A stretch of DNA of 17,740 nucleotides from an uncultured Collinsella sp. (GCA_934646965.1 CAKUEZ010000039.1:1-17740); one strand, 5' to 3'. Shown: positions 1-8,443, counted from the stretch's first letter. Program-made: numbers and translations. Notes: generated by a model not told the origin, from the sequence alone.

Positions 1-757
1 TGATGGCGCCGGACTCATCGGCGCGAATGTCGATGAGTTTTGTGCGATAACGGACGGTTCCGCCGAGCTGCTCGATGCGCTGGGAGATGTTGGTGACGAC
101 TGTGGGGAGAATGTCGGAGCCAATGTGCGGCTTGGCGTCCCACAGGATGTCGCGAGGTGAGCCCGCTTCGACGAAGGTCTCAAGAATCAGTCGATGGGCA
201 GGATTCTTGGTTCCCGTGTTGAGCTTGCCGTCCGAGAACGTTCCCGCGCCGCCCAGGCCAAACTGGATGTTGCTCTCCGGATCGAGGATGCGCTCCTTAA
301 GAAAGAGATCGATCGTCTGCGAGCGTCGAAACGCTGGGTCGCCACGCTCGATGAGCAGAGGCTTAAGGCCCGCTTCGGCGAGGGTAAGGGCGGCAAAGAG
401 GCCGGCGCAACCGGCGCCGACAACGACGGGACGCTCCTTGGGTGCATTGGGGACGGGGGAGGGGAATGAGGGCGCCGCGCCGTCAACCATGCGGATGCGC
501 GAGCGGTCACGCTCGGCAACGCTACTGACTGCTTCCTGCTCAAGGCGGAGACTTGTCAGCTCAACCCGAAAACTCAAAATAAAATGAACGTCCCGCTTTT
601 TACGGGCGTCGATAGACTTGCGATGGAGCTCGATGGCTTTAATCTGGGAATCCTTGCATCGCAGGGCTCGTTTGACAGCGCGTCTGCCAATAGCAAGGCA
701 GGCAATTTCGTCGCCGGCCTCGTCGAGTGACGCGTGGACTTGGGTGATTTCGATCAT
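1..757 (-). CDS. NAD(P)/FAD-dependent dehydrogenase, COG2509-like (N-terminal part, runs off the left edge)
   Basis: This is a flavoprotein of unknown substrate. The first 252 residues are visible and the reading frame is open to the window edge, so the C-terminus is missing. The start ATG (757-755) is preceded by AAAGGAG with a 6-base spacer. Residues 1-105 form a basic N-terminal region typical of this family (a RKSIDARKKRDVHFILSF stretch near 46-63). A dinucleotide-binding Rossmann motif GAGCAGLFAA follows at 114-123, with the acidic ERG end of the second strand near 137-139. The family-typical FGLGGAGTFSDGKL sits at 166-179. It lies downstream of Mrp and a BaiN-type flavoprotein on the same strand, separated from the latter by a hairpin. 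Membership in the uncharacterised FAD-dependent dehydrogenase group is well supported; the reaction is unknown. Confidence 0.88.
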   Translation of the reverse strand, partial: MIEITQVHASLDEAGDEIACLAIGRRAVKRALRCKDSQIKAIELHRKSIDARKKRDVHFILSFRVELTSLRLEQEAVSSVAERDRSRIRMVDGAAPSFPSPVPNAPKERPVVVGAGCAGLFAALTLAEAGLKPLLIERGDPAFRRSQTIDLFLKERILDPESNIQFGLGGAGTFSDGKLNTGTKNPAHRLILETFVEAGSPRDILWDAKPHIGSDILPTVVTNISQRIEQLGGTVRYRTKLIDIRADESGAI

Positions 758-783
758 CGAGGTCTCCTTTGATGCAAGAAAGA

Positions 784-807
784 GGCCGCCCGGTGTCCCA
801 GACGGCC
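784..807 (-). terminator. Hairpin between the two flavoprotein genes, probable weak terminator or leader hairpin
   Basis: Read on the minus strand, 807-798 pairs with 793-784 to give a 10-bp stem closed by a GACA tetraloop, followed by UCUUUCUU. Two of the ten pairs are G-U in minus-strand RNA but would be C-A mismatches in plus-strand RNA, so the fold favours the minus-strand transcript. It lies 29 bases after the BaiN-type stop codon and 26 bases before the next start codon. The U-tract is interrupted, so termination may be partial. Confidence 0.5.
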
Positions 808-820
808 CGAATGCGTTTTG

Positions 821-826
821 ATTATA
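821..826 (-). promoter_or_regulatory. Possible -10 element (TATAAT) ahead of the COG2509-like gene
   Basis: A perfect TATAAT hexamer reads on the minus strand just downstream of the BaiN-type stop codon. No convincing -35 lies 16-18 bases upstream, and no TGn extension is present. If it is real, the transcript would start near 813 and immediately include the 807-784 hairpin. Low confidence. Confidence 0.25.
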
Positions 827-836
827 GACTGCGCGG

Positions 837-2108
837 CTACAGGCTGCTTGCAGCGCGAATGCCCGAGATCCAAGCCCATGCAAGATTAAAGCCGCCACAA
901 TCGGCATCGATATCGAGTGCTTCGCCACAGACGGAAAGCGGGGCACCGGCTGCGTTGTTTACGCAAAGGCGGGGTGTCGAGACGCTCTCGATGGATATGC
1001 CGCCGCGTGTGACCTGTGCCGAACGCTCCTCCGCCGTTCCCTCGACGAGCAGCTTGAAGTGCTTGAGGATCGAGACGAGATGGACGACATCATGTGAGCC
1101 GGGATGGCACCGTTCGAATGCGGCGCACACAACATGAGAGAGCTGCGGGGCGAGCATACCGTCGAGCCAGCGGGGGTCGCGGGGCGAAAAGTCGCCAAAC
1201 AGCTCAACTCGCTGGTTGAGCATATCGAGCAACTCGTCTTTGGTAAGGTCGGGGAAGACGTCAAGCAGAATCGTGTCGCCGTGCTGGACACGACGGGAGA
1301 GATTGAAGACGGCAACGCCCGAGATACCAAAGGTGCGGAAGAGCACCTCGCCGTCTTCGTGCCAGAGCTCCTCATGATCGCGGGCGAGCGTCAAGCGGGC
1401 GCGGACGCGCAGGCCATCCAGTGTCTTGAGCGCCGTCTGGTCGCCGAAGACCGATGCCGACACGGGGCAGAGAACAGGGCGCAGCGGCGTTAGGGGGAGG
1501 CTAAACGTCTCGGCGATGCCGGTGGGGTTGCCACCCGTGGCGATAATGACAGCATGCGTCCGTAGTGTCTCGTTCTTGTGAGGAGTGTCGGCGAGCGCCT
1601 TCCGAAGCGAGCGGACCTCCGTTTTTCGGTCGTCGTGCTTTTTTGCCTTGAGCGCCCGCGCGGGACGGTCTATTTGGAGCGCCCAACCCTCGGGAGCTTT
1701 GTGTGCCGAGGTGACGTTTGCCCCGCAGATCAGGGTGATGCCCAGGCGATTGCAAGCGTTGAGAAGCGCGTCGCGCACCGATTCGGCGCGAAGGGAGCGC
1801 GGGTACAGCCGGCCCTCCTCGGAGGTCGTCATGATGCCCAACGAGGAGAAAAAACATCCGAGCTCTTGCTCAGGCTGAGGACCCATGACGGATTCGACGA
1901 ATGCGGGGTGGTTGTACCGCTGGAAGTCAATTGATTCGTTGGAAAGGTTGCAGCGGCCGTTTCCGGTCGCAAGTATCTTAAGGCCGCAGGCAACATCGCG
2001 CTCAACGATGCAGACGCTTTTGCCTGTGCGTGCGGCCGTAATGGCGGCGGCGAGACCTGAGGCCCCACCGCCGATCACCAAGACGTCGTAGAAGGCGTTT
2101 GCGTTCAC
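837..2108 (-). CDS. BaiN/HI0933-family NAD(P)/FAD-dependent oxidoreductase
   Basis: This is a two-dinucleotide-binding-type flavoprotein of 423 residues, full length for the family. The N-terminus carries the FAD motif VLVIGGGASGLAAA at 9-22 and an acidic strand end VERD at 35-38. The family signature LKILATGNGRCNLSN is at 43-57. The C-terminus keeps the second FAD-contact block, with GEALDIDADCGGFN followed by LAWAWISG. The start is a GTG (2108-2106) placed directly after the TAA of mrp, with a modest GAGG in the mrp tail as ribosome binding site; no other start fits without deleting the Rossmann strand. It should be translationally coupled to mrp. Relatives are often named bile-acid reductase (BaiN) or aminoacetone oxidase, but the substrate cannot be read from the sequence and no other bai genes are present. 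Confidence 0.9.
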   Translation of the reverse strand: MNANAFYDVLVIGGGASGLAAAITAARTGKSVCIVERDVACGLKILATGNGRCNLSNESIDFQRYNHPAFVESVMGPQPEQELGCFFSSLGIMTTSEEGRLYPRSLRAESVRDALLNACNRLGITLICGANVTSAHKAPEGWALQIDRPARALKAKKHDDRKTEVRSLRKALADTPHKNETLRTHAVIIATGGNPTGIAETFSLPLTPLRPVLCPVSASVFGDQTALKTLDGLRVRARLTLARDHEELWHEDGEVLFRTFGISGVAVFNLSRRVQHGDTILLDVFPDLTKDELLDMLNQRVELFGDFSPRDPRWLDGMLAPQLSHVVCAAFERCHPGSHDVVHLVSILKHFKLLVEGTAEERSAQVTRGGISIESVSTPRLCVNNAAGAPLSVCGEALDIDADCGGFNLAWAWISGIRAASSL

Positions 2109-2939
2109 TTAGGCCTCGTCGGTCTCGTGCGGGGCGATGGCCTCGACGGCAGAGACGGCCTGGGGCAGCATGCCGTCGGGCAGCGCGGTCTCGACCTCAC
2201 CCTTGTCGCAAGCCTCGGCGAGCGCCGGATTGATGGGAAGCTGACCCAAGATGTCGAGGCTGTAGCGCTCGGCAACCTCGGGTAGCTTGCTCTTACCAAA
2301 GACCTCGATCTTCTTGCCGCAGTCGGGGCACTCGATATAGCTCATGTTCTCGACAATGCCCAGAATGGGGACGTTCATCTTCTCGGCCATGTTGACCGCC
2401 TTGGCGACGATCATCGAGACCAGATCCTGCGGACTCGTGACGATGACGATGCCATCGACGGGCAGCGACTGGAAGACGGTGAGGGCGACATCGCCCGTTC
2501 CCGGAGGCATGTCGACCAACAGGTAATCGATGGGGCCCCACGAGGTCTCGCTCCAGAACTGCCTGATGGCACCTGCGATAACCGGACCGCGCCAGAGGAC
2601 AGGGTCGGTTTCGTTTTTGAGCAGCAGGTTAGAGCTCATGACCTTAACGCCGTGCTCGGAGATTTCGGGCAGCATAAGGTTGCCGAGAGCATGGACATGG
2701 CGTCCGCTCATGCCGAACATCTTGGGGATGGAGGGGCCGGTGATGTCAGCGTCGAGGACGCCGACCTTATGGCCGTGACGGGCAAGTTCGGTAGCGATGG
2801 CGCCGGTGACGAACGACTTGCCGACGCCGCCCTTGCCGGAAAGCACGGCGATAACGCGCTTGACCTCGGACAACGTGTTTTCTTCAAATTCCTGCGGTGC
2901 GGTTTGTCCGCCAGCCGCCTGTGCGTGCTCGCAACCCAT
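2109..2939 (-). CDS. mrp: Mrp/NBP35-family P-loop ATPase (Fe-S cluster carrier type)
   Basis: This is a 276-residue cytosolic ATPase of the MinD/Mrp class, a family that binds and transfers Fe-S clusters. The deviant Walker A motif SGKGGVGKS is at 34-42, switch I with DADITGPSIPK at 63-73, and Walker B with LLVDMPPGTGD at 140-150. The Mrp-specific cysteine pair CPDC is at 204-207, which in this family bridges a cluster across the dimer. A further Cys3 (MGCEH) sits at the N-terminus. I chose ATG 2939-2937 because AAAGGAG lies 6 bases before it. A longer in-frame start at 2996 has no ribosome binding site and overlaps the predicted -10 hexamer. The gene abuts the BaiN-type flavoprotein downstream. 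Client proteins are unknown. Confidence 0.93.
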   Translation of the reverse strand: MGCEHAQAAGGQTAPQEFEENTLSEVKRVIAVLSGKGGVGKSFVTGAIATELARHGHKVGVLDADITGPSIPKMFGMSGRHVHALGNLMLPEISEHGVKVMSSNLLLKNETDPVLWRGPVIAGAIRQFWSETSWGPIDYLLVDMPPGTGDVALTVFQSLPVDGIVIVTSPQDLVSMIVAKAVNMAEKMNVPILGIVENMSYIECPDCGKKIEVFGKSKLPEVAERYSLDILGQLPINPALAEACDKGEVETALPDGMLPQAVSAVEAIAPHETDEA

Positions 2940-2961
2940 ATCTGACTCCTTTGTATATGTT

Positions 2962-2975
2962 GGGGCCGAGGCCCC
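2962..2975 (-). other. Short perfect hairpin in the mrp 5' leader
   Basis: A 5-bp GGGGC/GCCCC stem encloses a 4-base loop in the leader of mrp, 12 bases before the AAAGGAG ribosome binding site. No U-tract follows, so it is not a terminator. It could modulate ribosome access, or it may be incidental. Confidence 0.3.
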
Positions 2976-2994
2976 GTGATGTGACACGAGCGTC

Positions 2995-3024
2995 ATTGTA
3001 CCCTCGTTTGCGAGCGGGAGTCAT
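2995..3024 (-). promoter_or_regulatory. Candidate sigma-70-type promoter for mrp
   Basis: On the minus strand a TACAAT -10 hexamer (3000-2995) has one mismatch to consensus. It lies 18 bases after ATGACT (3024-3019), a 4/6 match to the -35 consensus. The predicted transcript would start about 50 bases before the chosen mrp start. The longer mrp reading frame begins inside this -10 hexamer, which argues for the shorter protein. Confidence 0.45.
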
Positions 3025-3035
3025 TTGCGATGCGT

Positions 3036-3070
3036 TTGGGCCGAGCGTGCTTGCAATACGATGGGCCCAA
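3036..3070 (-). terminator. Inverted repeat after the LtaS-like gene, weak terminator candidate
   Basis: TTGGGCC (3036-3042 on the plus strand) and GGCCCAA (3064-3070) can form a 7-bp stem around a 21-base loop, 15 bases after the LtaS-like stop codon. There is no U-tract on either side and the loop is long. It is the only inverted repeat I found that could separate this gene from mrp. Confidence 0.25.
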
Positions 3071-3084
3071 GCGAATGGGCGGGC

Positions 3085-5238
3085 TTACTGAACTTTGCTG
3101 GCGAACTCGAGGTATTGCATGCGCTGCAGCTTGTCGATCGTCGAGGCGTAGGGGCTGTCCTCCGATTCCAAGTCGTAGCGCAGCCCGTCGGCACCGAGAT
3201 AGCCGGCGACATTGATGGTCGGCACATCGGACCTTGTTGCAAGCAAGGCCTTCTGGTAATCGGAGAGCGGGGCGCCAATCTTATTTAGGGTTATGGCTGC
3301 AATCTCGTTCGCACCGACGGTGTCGTAGACGTTGAGCTCGGTATTGCCGGCGATTTCATAGTTCGCCCAGACAAAATAGGTCGACTGATAAATACGGAAA
3401 GCGTGGCTTGCCGTGTCTTCCTGTGGGTACAGCTCGTCGTTGAGAGCCGTTGCGGCGCTCGGCTGATGGTCGCCAAAGAAGACGAGAACGACCGGTCGAC
3501 CGATATTGCGCAGCTCGTTGATAAAGTACTCAAGGTCTCGGTCGGATGCGTTGATGCAGGTGAGGTAGGTGTTGAGCGCGCTATTGGCACCCTCGCTGGC
3601 CCCATCGACCCAATAGTTCGTCAGCTCTTCGGCGGGGACGGTGCCATAGTCGTAGCCGCCATGGTTTTGCATCGTGACATCGAAGATGAACTGCGGGGCG
3701 TCGTCGGTCCTCAGCAGGTCGAGTATCTTGTCATAGGTGGCGTAGTCGCATACGCCGGCATGGTAATAGGGCGCACCTTCGAAATCGGCGATCGAAAGAA
3801 AGTCTCCAAAGCCCAGCTGCTGGTAGATTTTATCTCGATGGTAGTTGACGGGGTTTTGCGGGTGCATGGCGGTGGCGGTGTATCCAAGCTCTTTAAGGTC
3901 CTTTGCCAAGCTGTTGACATCATTCATCTGATATAGCTGATAGGGAATCTTGCCCACTCCGACAAAGGCGGTTGACGCTCCGGTCAAAAACTCAAATTCG
4001 GAGTTCGCCGTTCCGCCGCCTGCGACCGAGGCGAGCATAGTGCCGCGCACGAGCGTGTCGGGAAGCGAGTTATAAAACGTAGGGCCGGTATACCCGGCCG
4101 CCTGGAGCTGCTCAAAGCACGAAAGGTCGCTAAAGCTTTCGTTCATGACGGCGACGATTGTCGGCTTGATTTCATTGAATTGAGCAACGGCTGCGGCACG
4201 CTGCTCGCTCGAGCCATACGTGCTGTCATAGGCGGCGGCAAGCTCCCGCTCAATGTCCTGAGCCTCATCGGACGTATAGCCTTCGGGCTTTTCGATGGGC
4301 AGTTCGTTGACCATTTCGGTGAACGAGGTGAGAAAGCCCTGGGACACATACGTCGTAATAGGCTGCCAACGGTCAAATCCAAAGTCGAGTGCCTGTTCCA
4401 AGTCGATGCTGGAAAAGCCAGAGAGACCCACGATGGTCACCAGCAGGAAGGCGCAGAGATTGCCGGCAATGACGGGGAAGACGCGAGAGGGCGTACGGAG
4501 TTTTCGCGGCCGGATGAGCGAAAGAAGCCCCAAGGAAATTTCCAACAGGGCAAGAGAGGTTACGATTCCGGCGGTAAAGGTGAACTCGTATCCTTCGCTT
4601 ACCTCCGCCGCGGTGCCCAGGGCCAAAATATCGCTTGGCAGGATGGCTTCACCTTTAAATGTCACGACGAAGTGCTCGGCAATGCCAAGGATGCAGCAGA
4701 CGATGGGCACAAGGGCCATGACCCCTCCGTGCCGTTGTCCTAGCAAATAAAGGGAGAACAGAGCCGTTGCGAGCAACCCGATGGAAAAACCAAATGAGTT
4801 GGCGGGAATGCGATAGAACGTATCGTTGCAGGCGATTTCGAGTGAAACGAACGAGAGCACCGAAACCGCGGCGATGACGAGAACGTCGCGACAGGTGCAA
4901 GCAATCGTTCCCGTTACGAAATCGGATTGGTCGATGAATCTCGAAACCAAGGGCTCGACAAGAAGCATGACGGCAGCGGCGCCGAGCGCTGAATAGGAAA
5001 GGATCCATAGGGAGCTGTCTTCGTTTACAAGCGCTTGATTCGTAATCCAGGCTGCTACCACACCGAGCGGAATGAGGAGCGTCGCGCACCAAAAGACGCG
5101 GGCGATGGGCGGCTTTTCATTTTGCTTGATTGAAAAATATGCGCGCACGACGACGGCGGCTACGATAAGGACGGCGATGAATATGGGCAGATTGGCCATG
5201 TCGCTCGAAGTGATTTCAAGGGGGATATCTTCGGTCAT
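3085..5238 (-). CDS. LtaS-like membrane phosphoglycerol transferase / sulfatase-fold protein
   Basis: This is a 717-residue polytopic enzyme of the lipoteichoic acid synthase/alkaline phosphatase superfamily, expected to move phosphoglycerol-type groups onto cell-surface glycans or glycolipids outside the membrane. About eight hydrophobic segments lie between residues 17 and 275 (S. aureus LtaS has five). The extracytoplasmic catalytic domain runs from about 355 to 690. It keeps the metal-binding Glu367 in NESFSD, the Thr410 nucleophile in GGGTANSEF, and the Asp590-His591 metal pair in FFGDHQP. The spacing agrees with S. aureus E255, T300, D475 and H476. HPQNPVNYHRDKIY at 459-472 is also typical. 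The start ATG has AGAGGA about 8 bases upstream. It diverges from uvrA and no other envelope-polymer gene is adjacent. The acceptor is unknown; a capsule or glycolipid modification role is possible instead of true lipoteichoic acid synthesis. Confidence 0.88.
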   Translation of the reverse strand: MTEDIPLEITSSDMANLPIFIAVLIVAAVVVRAYFSIKQNEKPPIARVFWCATLLIPLGVVAAWITNQALVNEDSSLWILSYSALGAAAVMLLVEPLVSRFIDQSDFVTGTIACTCRDVLVIAAVSVLSFVSLEIACNDTFYRIPANSFGFSIGLLATALFSLYLLGQRHGGVMALVPIVCCILGIAEHFVVTFKGEAILPSDILALGTAAEVSEGYEFTFTAGIVTSLALLEISLGLLSLIRPRKLRTPSRVFPVIAGNLCAFLLVTIVGLSGFSSIDLEQALDFGFDRWQPITTYVSQGFLTSFTEMVNELPIEKPEGYTSDEAQDIERELAAAYDSTYGSSEQRAAAVAQFNEIKPTIVAVMNESFSDLSCFEQLQAAGYTGPTFYNSLPDTLVRGTMLASVAGGGTANSEFEFLTGASTAFVGVGKIPYQLYQMNDVNSLAKDLKELGYTATAMHPQNPVNYHRDKIYQQLGFGDFLSIADFEGAPYYHAGVCDYATYDKILDLLRTDDAPQFIFDVTMQNHGGYDYGTVPAEELTNYWVDGASEGANSALNTYLTCINASDRDLEYFINELRNIGRPVVLVFFGDHQPSAATALNDELYPQEDTASHAFRIYQSTYFVWANYEIAGNTELNVYDTVGANEIAAITLNKIGAPLSDYQKALLATRSDVPTINVAGYLGADGLRYDLESEDSPYASTIDKLQRMQYLEFASKVQ

Positions 5239-5357
5239 GGACGTTCCTCTGGTTCAGCAAATATAAGTTCATTATTAGACTACTGTAACCTTTCCACGGC
5301 ATTTCGAGAAACAAAGCGCTCGACACGCAAAGCTAAAGGTCTGCGATTCTTGTATTA

Positions 5358-5371
5358 CGAACACCTGTGCG
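5358..5371 (+). promoter_or_regulatory. Candidate LexA (SOS) box upstream of uvrA
   Basis: The 14-base sequence CGAACACCTGTGCG has a perfect CGAAC left half and a GTGCG right half with one mismatch to GTTCG. Spacing matches the Gram-positive/actinobacterial SOS box CGAAC-N4-GTTCG. It lies 61 bases ahead of the uvrA start in the uvrA/LtaS-like divergent region. An 11-base palindrome CACTGACAGTG follows at 5390-5400. I could not assign a clear -35/-10 pair for uvrA. Confidence 0.4.
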
Positions 5372-5431
5372 CGTTGAGTGCGCTAAACTCACTGACAGTG
5401 TGATTCGATGTATAGGAGGCAAGGAGCTTCC

Positions 5432-8311
5432 ATGTCTGATACTTCTATCGTTATTCGCGGTGCGCGTGAGCACAACTTGCGCAATATCGATGTCTCTATT
5501 CCGCGCGACCAGCTCGTGGTCATTACCGGCCTTTCCGGTTCGGGTAAGAGTTCGCTGGCGTTCGATACCATCTATGCCGAGGGCCAGCGTCGCTATGTCG
5601 AGAGCCTTTCCAGCTATGCGCGCCAGTTTTTGGGCCAGATGGATAAGCCTGATCTGGATTCGATTGACGGTTTGTCGCCTGCCGTGTCGATCGACCAGAA
5701 GACGACGTCCAAGAATCCCCGGTCGACGGTGGGCACCGTAACTGAGATTTATGACTACCTGCGCCTGCTGTTCGCTCGCGTGGGCACGCCGCACTGTCCC
5801 GAGTGCGGGCGTGTCATCGAGCGTCAGACGACCGACCAGGTTGCCGATAAGGTGCTGGAGGCGGGGGAGGGCCGTCGCGCGTTTGTGCTGGCGCCGGTGG
5901 TTCGTGGACGCAAGGGCGAGTATGCCAAGCTGTTCGAGGATCTGCGTGCGGAGGGCTTTAGCCGCGTGCGCGTCGACGGCGAGGTGCGCTCTCTCGATGA
6001 TCCCATCGATTTGGACAAAAAGTTCAAGCACGATATCGAGGTCGTGGTCGACCGTATCGTAATTCGAGAGAATTCCCTGGGCCGCATCGCAGAGTCCGTT
6101 GAGCAGGCAACGGCGCTGGCGCACGGCAACGTGAACGTGTATATGTTGCCCGACCGCGATGCTCCCGAGGGAACCGAGGGCGAGCTGCTTGAGTATTCGC
6201 TGGCACTGGCGTGCCCGGAGCACGGGCATTCCATCGACGACCTGCAGCCGCGCGATTTCTCGTTCAACGCGCCCTATGGCGCATGTCCCGAGTGCGATGG
6301 CCTGGGATTTAAGAAGACGGTCGATGCCGAGGCGCTGATCGAAGACCCCTCGAAGTCGATCGCCGACGGGGTCTTTGGCAGCCTGTTTGGCAACTCTAAC
6401 TACTATCCGCAGATTTTCGCTGCGGTTTGTAAGCACTTCAAGGTGAGCGTCGATACGCCGTGGGAGGATCTGCCTCCGCGGGTGCGTCGCGCGTTTTTAG
6501 ACGGCATGGGCGACCAGAAGATTTCGGTCGACTATCAAAAGCTCGATGGGCGCCGCAGCCAGTGGGACACCAAGTTCTCGGGCGTGCGCAATATCCTGTA
6601 CGAGCGCTATACCGAGACGACGAATGAGAACACCAAGGCGCGCTTGGAGAAGTACATCCGCGAGGAGCCGTGCTCGAGTTGCCATGGTGCTCGTCTGCGC
6701 CCCGAGATGCTCGCCGTTACCGTAGGCGGTAAGTCCATTTACGAGGTCTGCTGCCTATCGTGCCGCGAGTCGCTCGAGTTTTTTGAGGGCTTGGAGCTTA
6801 CCGAGCGCCAACAATTTATCGGCGGGCGCATCGTTAAGGAAATCCTGGAGCGCCTGCGCTTTCTGGTCGATGTCGGACTCGACTATCTGACCCTCGACCG
6901 TGCCTCGGCGACGCTTTCCGGAGGCGAGGCCCAGCGTATTCGACTGGCAACGCAGATCGGCGCGGGTCTCATGGGCGTGCTCTATATTCTGGACGAGCCC
7001 TCGATCGGTCTTCATCAGCGCGACAACGAGCGCCTGATCAAGACGCTTGAGCGCCTACGCGATATCGGCAATACCGTCATCGTCGTCGAGCATGATGAGG
7101 ATACGATTCGTGCTGCCGACTATGTGATCGACATGGGCCCCGGTGCGGGCGTGAACGGCGGACACGTGGTCGCCGCGGGAACGCCTGCCGATATCATGGC
7201 GTGCCCCGATTCGATGACGGGTGCCTACCTGACCGGCAAGCGAATGATTCGGGTTCCCGATGAACGCCGCAAGCCCGGTCGCGGCTGCCTTAAGATCACG
7301 GGCGCCCGCGCCAACAACCTCAAAAACGTTACCGCCAAGATCGAGTTTGGTACGCTTACGGTTGTTACCGGCGTGTCGGGATCGGGCAAGAGCTCCCTGG
7401 TTACCGACACCATTGCGCCTGCGCTTACGAATGCCATTCACCGTTCGACGCGTCCTGTGGGCCCGTACAAAAAGCTCGAGGGTATCGAGTGCATCGATAA
7501 GGTGATCGACATCGACCAGTCGCCGATTGGCCGCACGCCGCGTTCCAACCCTGCTACGTACATTGGCCTGTGGGATGATCTTCGCGCGCTGTTTGCGAGT
7601 ACGCCGGAGTCGAAGGCGCGTGGCTACTCGCCGGGACGTTTCTCCTTTAACGTGAGCGGAGGTCGCTGCGAAGCATGCAAGGGCGACGGACAAATTAAGA
7701 TCGAGATGCACTTCCTTCCCGATATCTATGTCCCCTGTGAGGTCTGCGGCGGCAAACGCTATAACCGCGAGACGCTTGAGGTCACCTACCGTGGTAAGAC
7801 CATCTCGGACGTGCTCGACATGAGCGTCACCGAGGCACTGGCCTTCTTTGGGAATATCCCGCAGATTAAGCGCAAGCTCCAGACGCTGTACGATGTAGGC
7901 TTGGGCTACGTGAGCCTGGGCCAGCCCGCCACGACGCTCTCGGGCGGCGAGGCGCAGCGTGTGAAGCTCGCCAAGGAGCTTCATCGACGCCAGACGGGCA
8001 AGACGTTCTATATTTTGGACGAGCCGACGACCGGCCTTCATTTTGAGGACGTCCGCCAGCTGCTCGATGTGCTGCAGCGCTTGGTCGATGCGGGCAACAC
8101 GGTGCTGGTGATTGAACACAACCTTGATGTCATCAAGGTTGCCGACCGCCTGATCGATATGGGCCCCGAGGGCGGTAACGCCGGCGGAACCGTCGTGGTT
8201 TCGGGCACACCGGAGCAGGTTGCGGACTGTCCGCAGAGTTATACGGGCAAGTTTTTGGCGCCGTTGCTCAGGCGTGACCGGGAGCGTCAGGCTCAACTTG
8301 ATGCTCAATAA
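5432..8311 (+). CDS. uvrA: UvrABC excinuclease subunit A
   Basis: This is the DNA-damage recognition ATPase of nucleotide excision repair, a full-length 959-residue protein with two ABC ATPase halves. Half I has Walker A GLSGSGKS at 33-40, a CPEC pair at 122-125, signature LSGGEAQ at 495-501 and Walker B with D521-E522. Half II has Walker A GVSGSGKS at 647-654, the structural zinc finger C746-C749 with C769-C772 (matching E. coli C740/743/763/766), signature LSGGEAQ at 836-842 and Walker B with D863-E864. Start ATG 5432 has AAGGAG 5 bases before it; the in-frame ATG at 5408 lies upstream of that site and is unlikely. It is transcribed alone, ending at a hairpin. A candidate SOS box upstream suggests DNA-damage induction. 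uvrC lies 2.3 kb downstream, uvrB is not in view. Confidence 0.98.
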   Translation: MSDTSIVIRGAREHNLRNIDVSIPRDQLVVITGLSGSGKSSLAFDTIYAEGQRRYVESLSSYARQFLGQMDKPDLDSIDGLSPAVSIDQKTTSKNPRSTVGTVTEIYDYLRLLFARVGTPHCPECGRVIERQTTDQVADKVLEAGEGRRAFVLAPVVRGRKGEYAKLFEDLRAEGFSRVRVDGEVRSLDDPIDLDKKFKHDIEVVVDRIVIRENSLGRIAESVEQATALAHGNVNVYMLPDRDAPEGTEGELLEYSLALACPEHGHSIDDLQPRDFSFNAPYGACPECDGLGFKKTVDAEALIEDPSKSIADGVFGSLFGNSNYYPQIFAAVCKHFKVSVDTPWEDLPPRVRRAFLDGMGDQKISVDYQKLDGRRSQWDTKFSGVRNILYERYTETTNENTKARLEKYIREEPCSSCHGARLRPEMLAVTVGGKSIYEVCCLSCRESLEFFEGLELTERQQFIGGRIVKEILERLRFLVDVGLDYLTLDRASATLSGGEAQRIRLATQIGAGLMGVLYILDEPSIGLHQRDNERLIKTLERLRDIGNTVIVVEHDEDTIRAADYVIDMGPGAGVNGGHVVAAGTPADIMACPDSMTGAYLTGKRMIRVPDERRKPGRGCLKITGARANNLKNVTAKIEFGTLTVVTGVSGSGKSSLVTDTIAPALTNAIHRSTRPVGPYKKLEGIECIDKVIDIDQSPIGRTPRSNPATYIGLWDDLRALFASTPESKARGYSPGRFSFNVSGGRCEACKGDGQIKIEMHFLPDIYVPCEVCGGKRYNRETLEVTYRGKTISDVLDMSVTEALAFFGNIPQIKRKLQTLYDVGLGYVSLGQPATTLSGGEAQRVKLAKELHRRQTGKTFYILDEPTTGLHFEDVRQLLDVLQRLVDAGNTVLVIEHNLDVIKVADRLIDMGPEGGNAGGTVVVSGTPEQVADCPQSYTGKFLAPLLRRDRERQAQLDAQ

Positions 8312-8331
8312 ATAGGCGATTCAGTTTATGG

Positions 8332-8362
8332 GCGCCATCGACTCCTTGTGATTCGATGGCGC
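8332..8362 (+). terminator. Rho-independent-type hairpin after uvrA
   Basis: GCGCCATCGA (8332-8341) and TCGATGGCGC (8353-8362) form a perfect 10-bp stem with an 11-base loop, extendable by two G-U pairs at the base. It starts 21 bases after the uvrA stop codon. The following TTGCTGTG is only moderately T-rich, so efficiency is uncertain, but position and perfect pairing fit a terminator. Confidence 0.6.
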
Positions 8363-8375
8363 TTGCTGTGTCGAA

Positions 8376-8406
8376 GTGACGTATGCAGCCGAATTGGACA
8401 TATACT
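8376..8406 (+). promoter_or_regulatory. Candidate promoter for the ybaK-murJ-uvrC group
   Basis: TATACT at 8401-8406 is a 5/6 match to the -10 consensus and sits 37 bases ahead of the YbaK-type start. A GTGACG at 8376-8381 is a 4/6 match to the -35 consensus, but with a long 19-base spacer. It lies directly after the uvrA terminator hairpin, where a new transcription unit would begin. Confidence 0.4.
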
Positions 8407-8443
8407 TAATCCTTGCGTCCGAATGCGAGGGAAAGGATATGCC

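Noticed and set aside
837..2108. Assignment of the flavoprotein to bile-acid 7-dehydroxylation
   Set aside because: The HI0933/BaiN family is broad and most members have no bile-acid role. No other bai gene is in the window.
2109..2996. Longer Mrp start adding 19 residues
   Set aside because: The upstream ATG overlaps the predicted -10 hexamer and has no ribosome binding site, whereas the ATG at 2939 has AAAGGAG at ideal spacing.
5408..5434. Upstream ATG for uvrA adding 8 residues
   Set aside because: Both Shine-Dalgarno-like sequences lie between it and ATG 5432, and family alignments start at the [16 protein letters not shown] block.
7055..8308. Long minus-strand open frames opposite uvrA, and similarly opposite murJ (9338-10648) and uvrC (10679-11848)
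   Set aside because: All are shadows of well-supported sense genes with full-length conserved domains.
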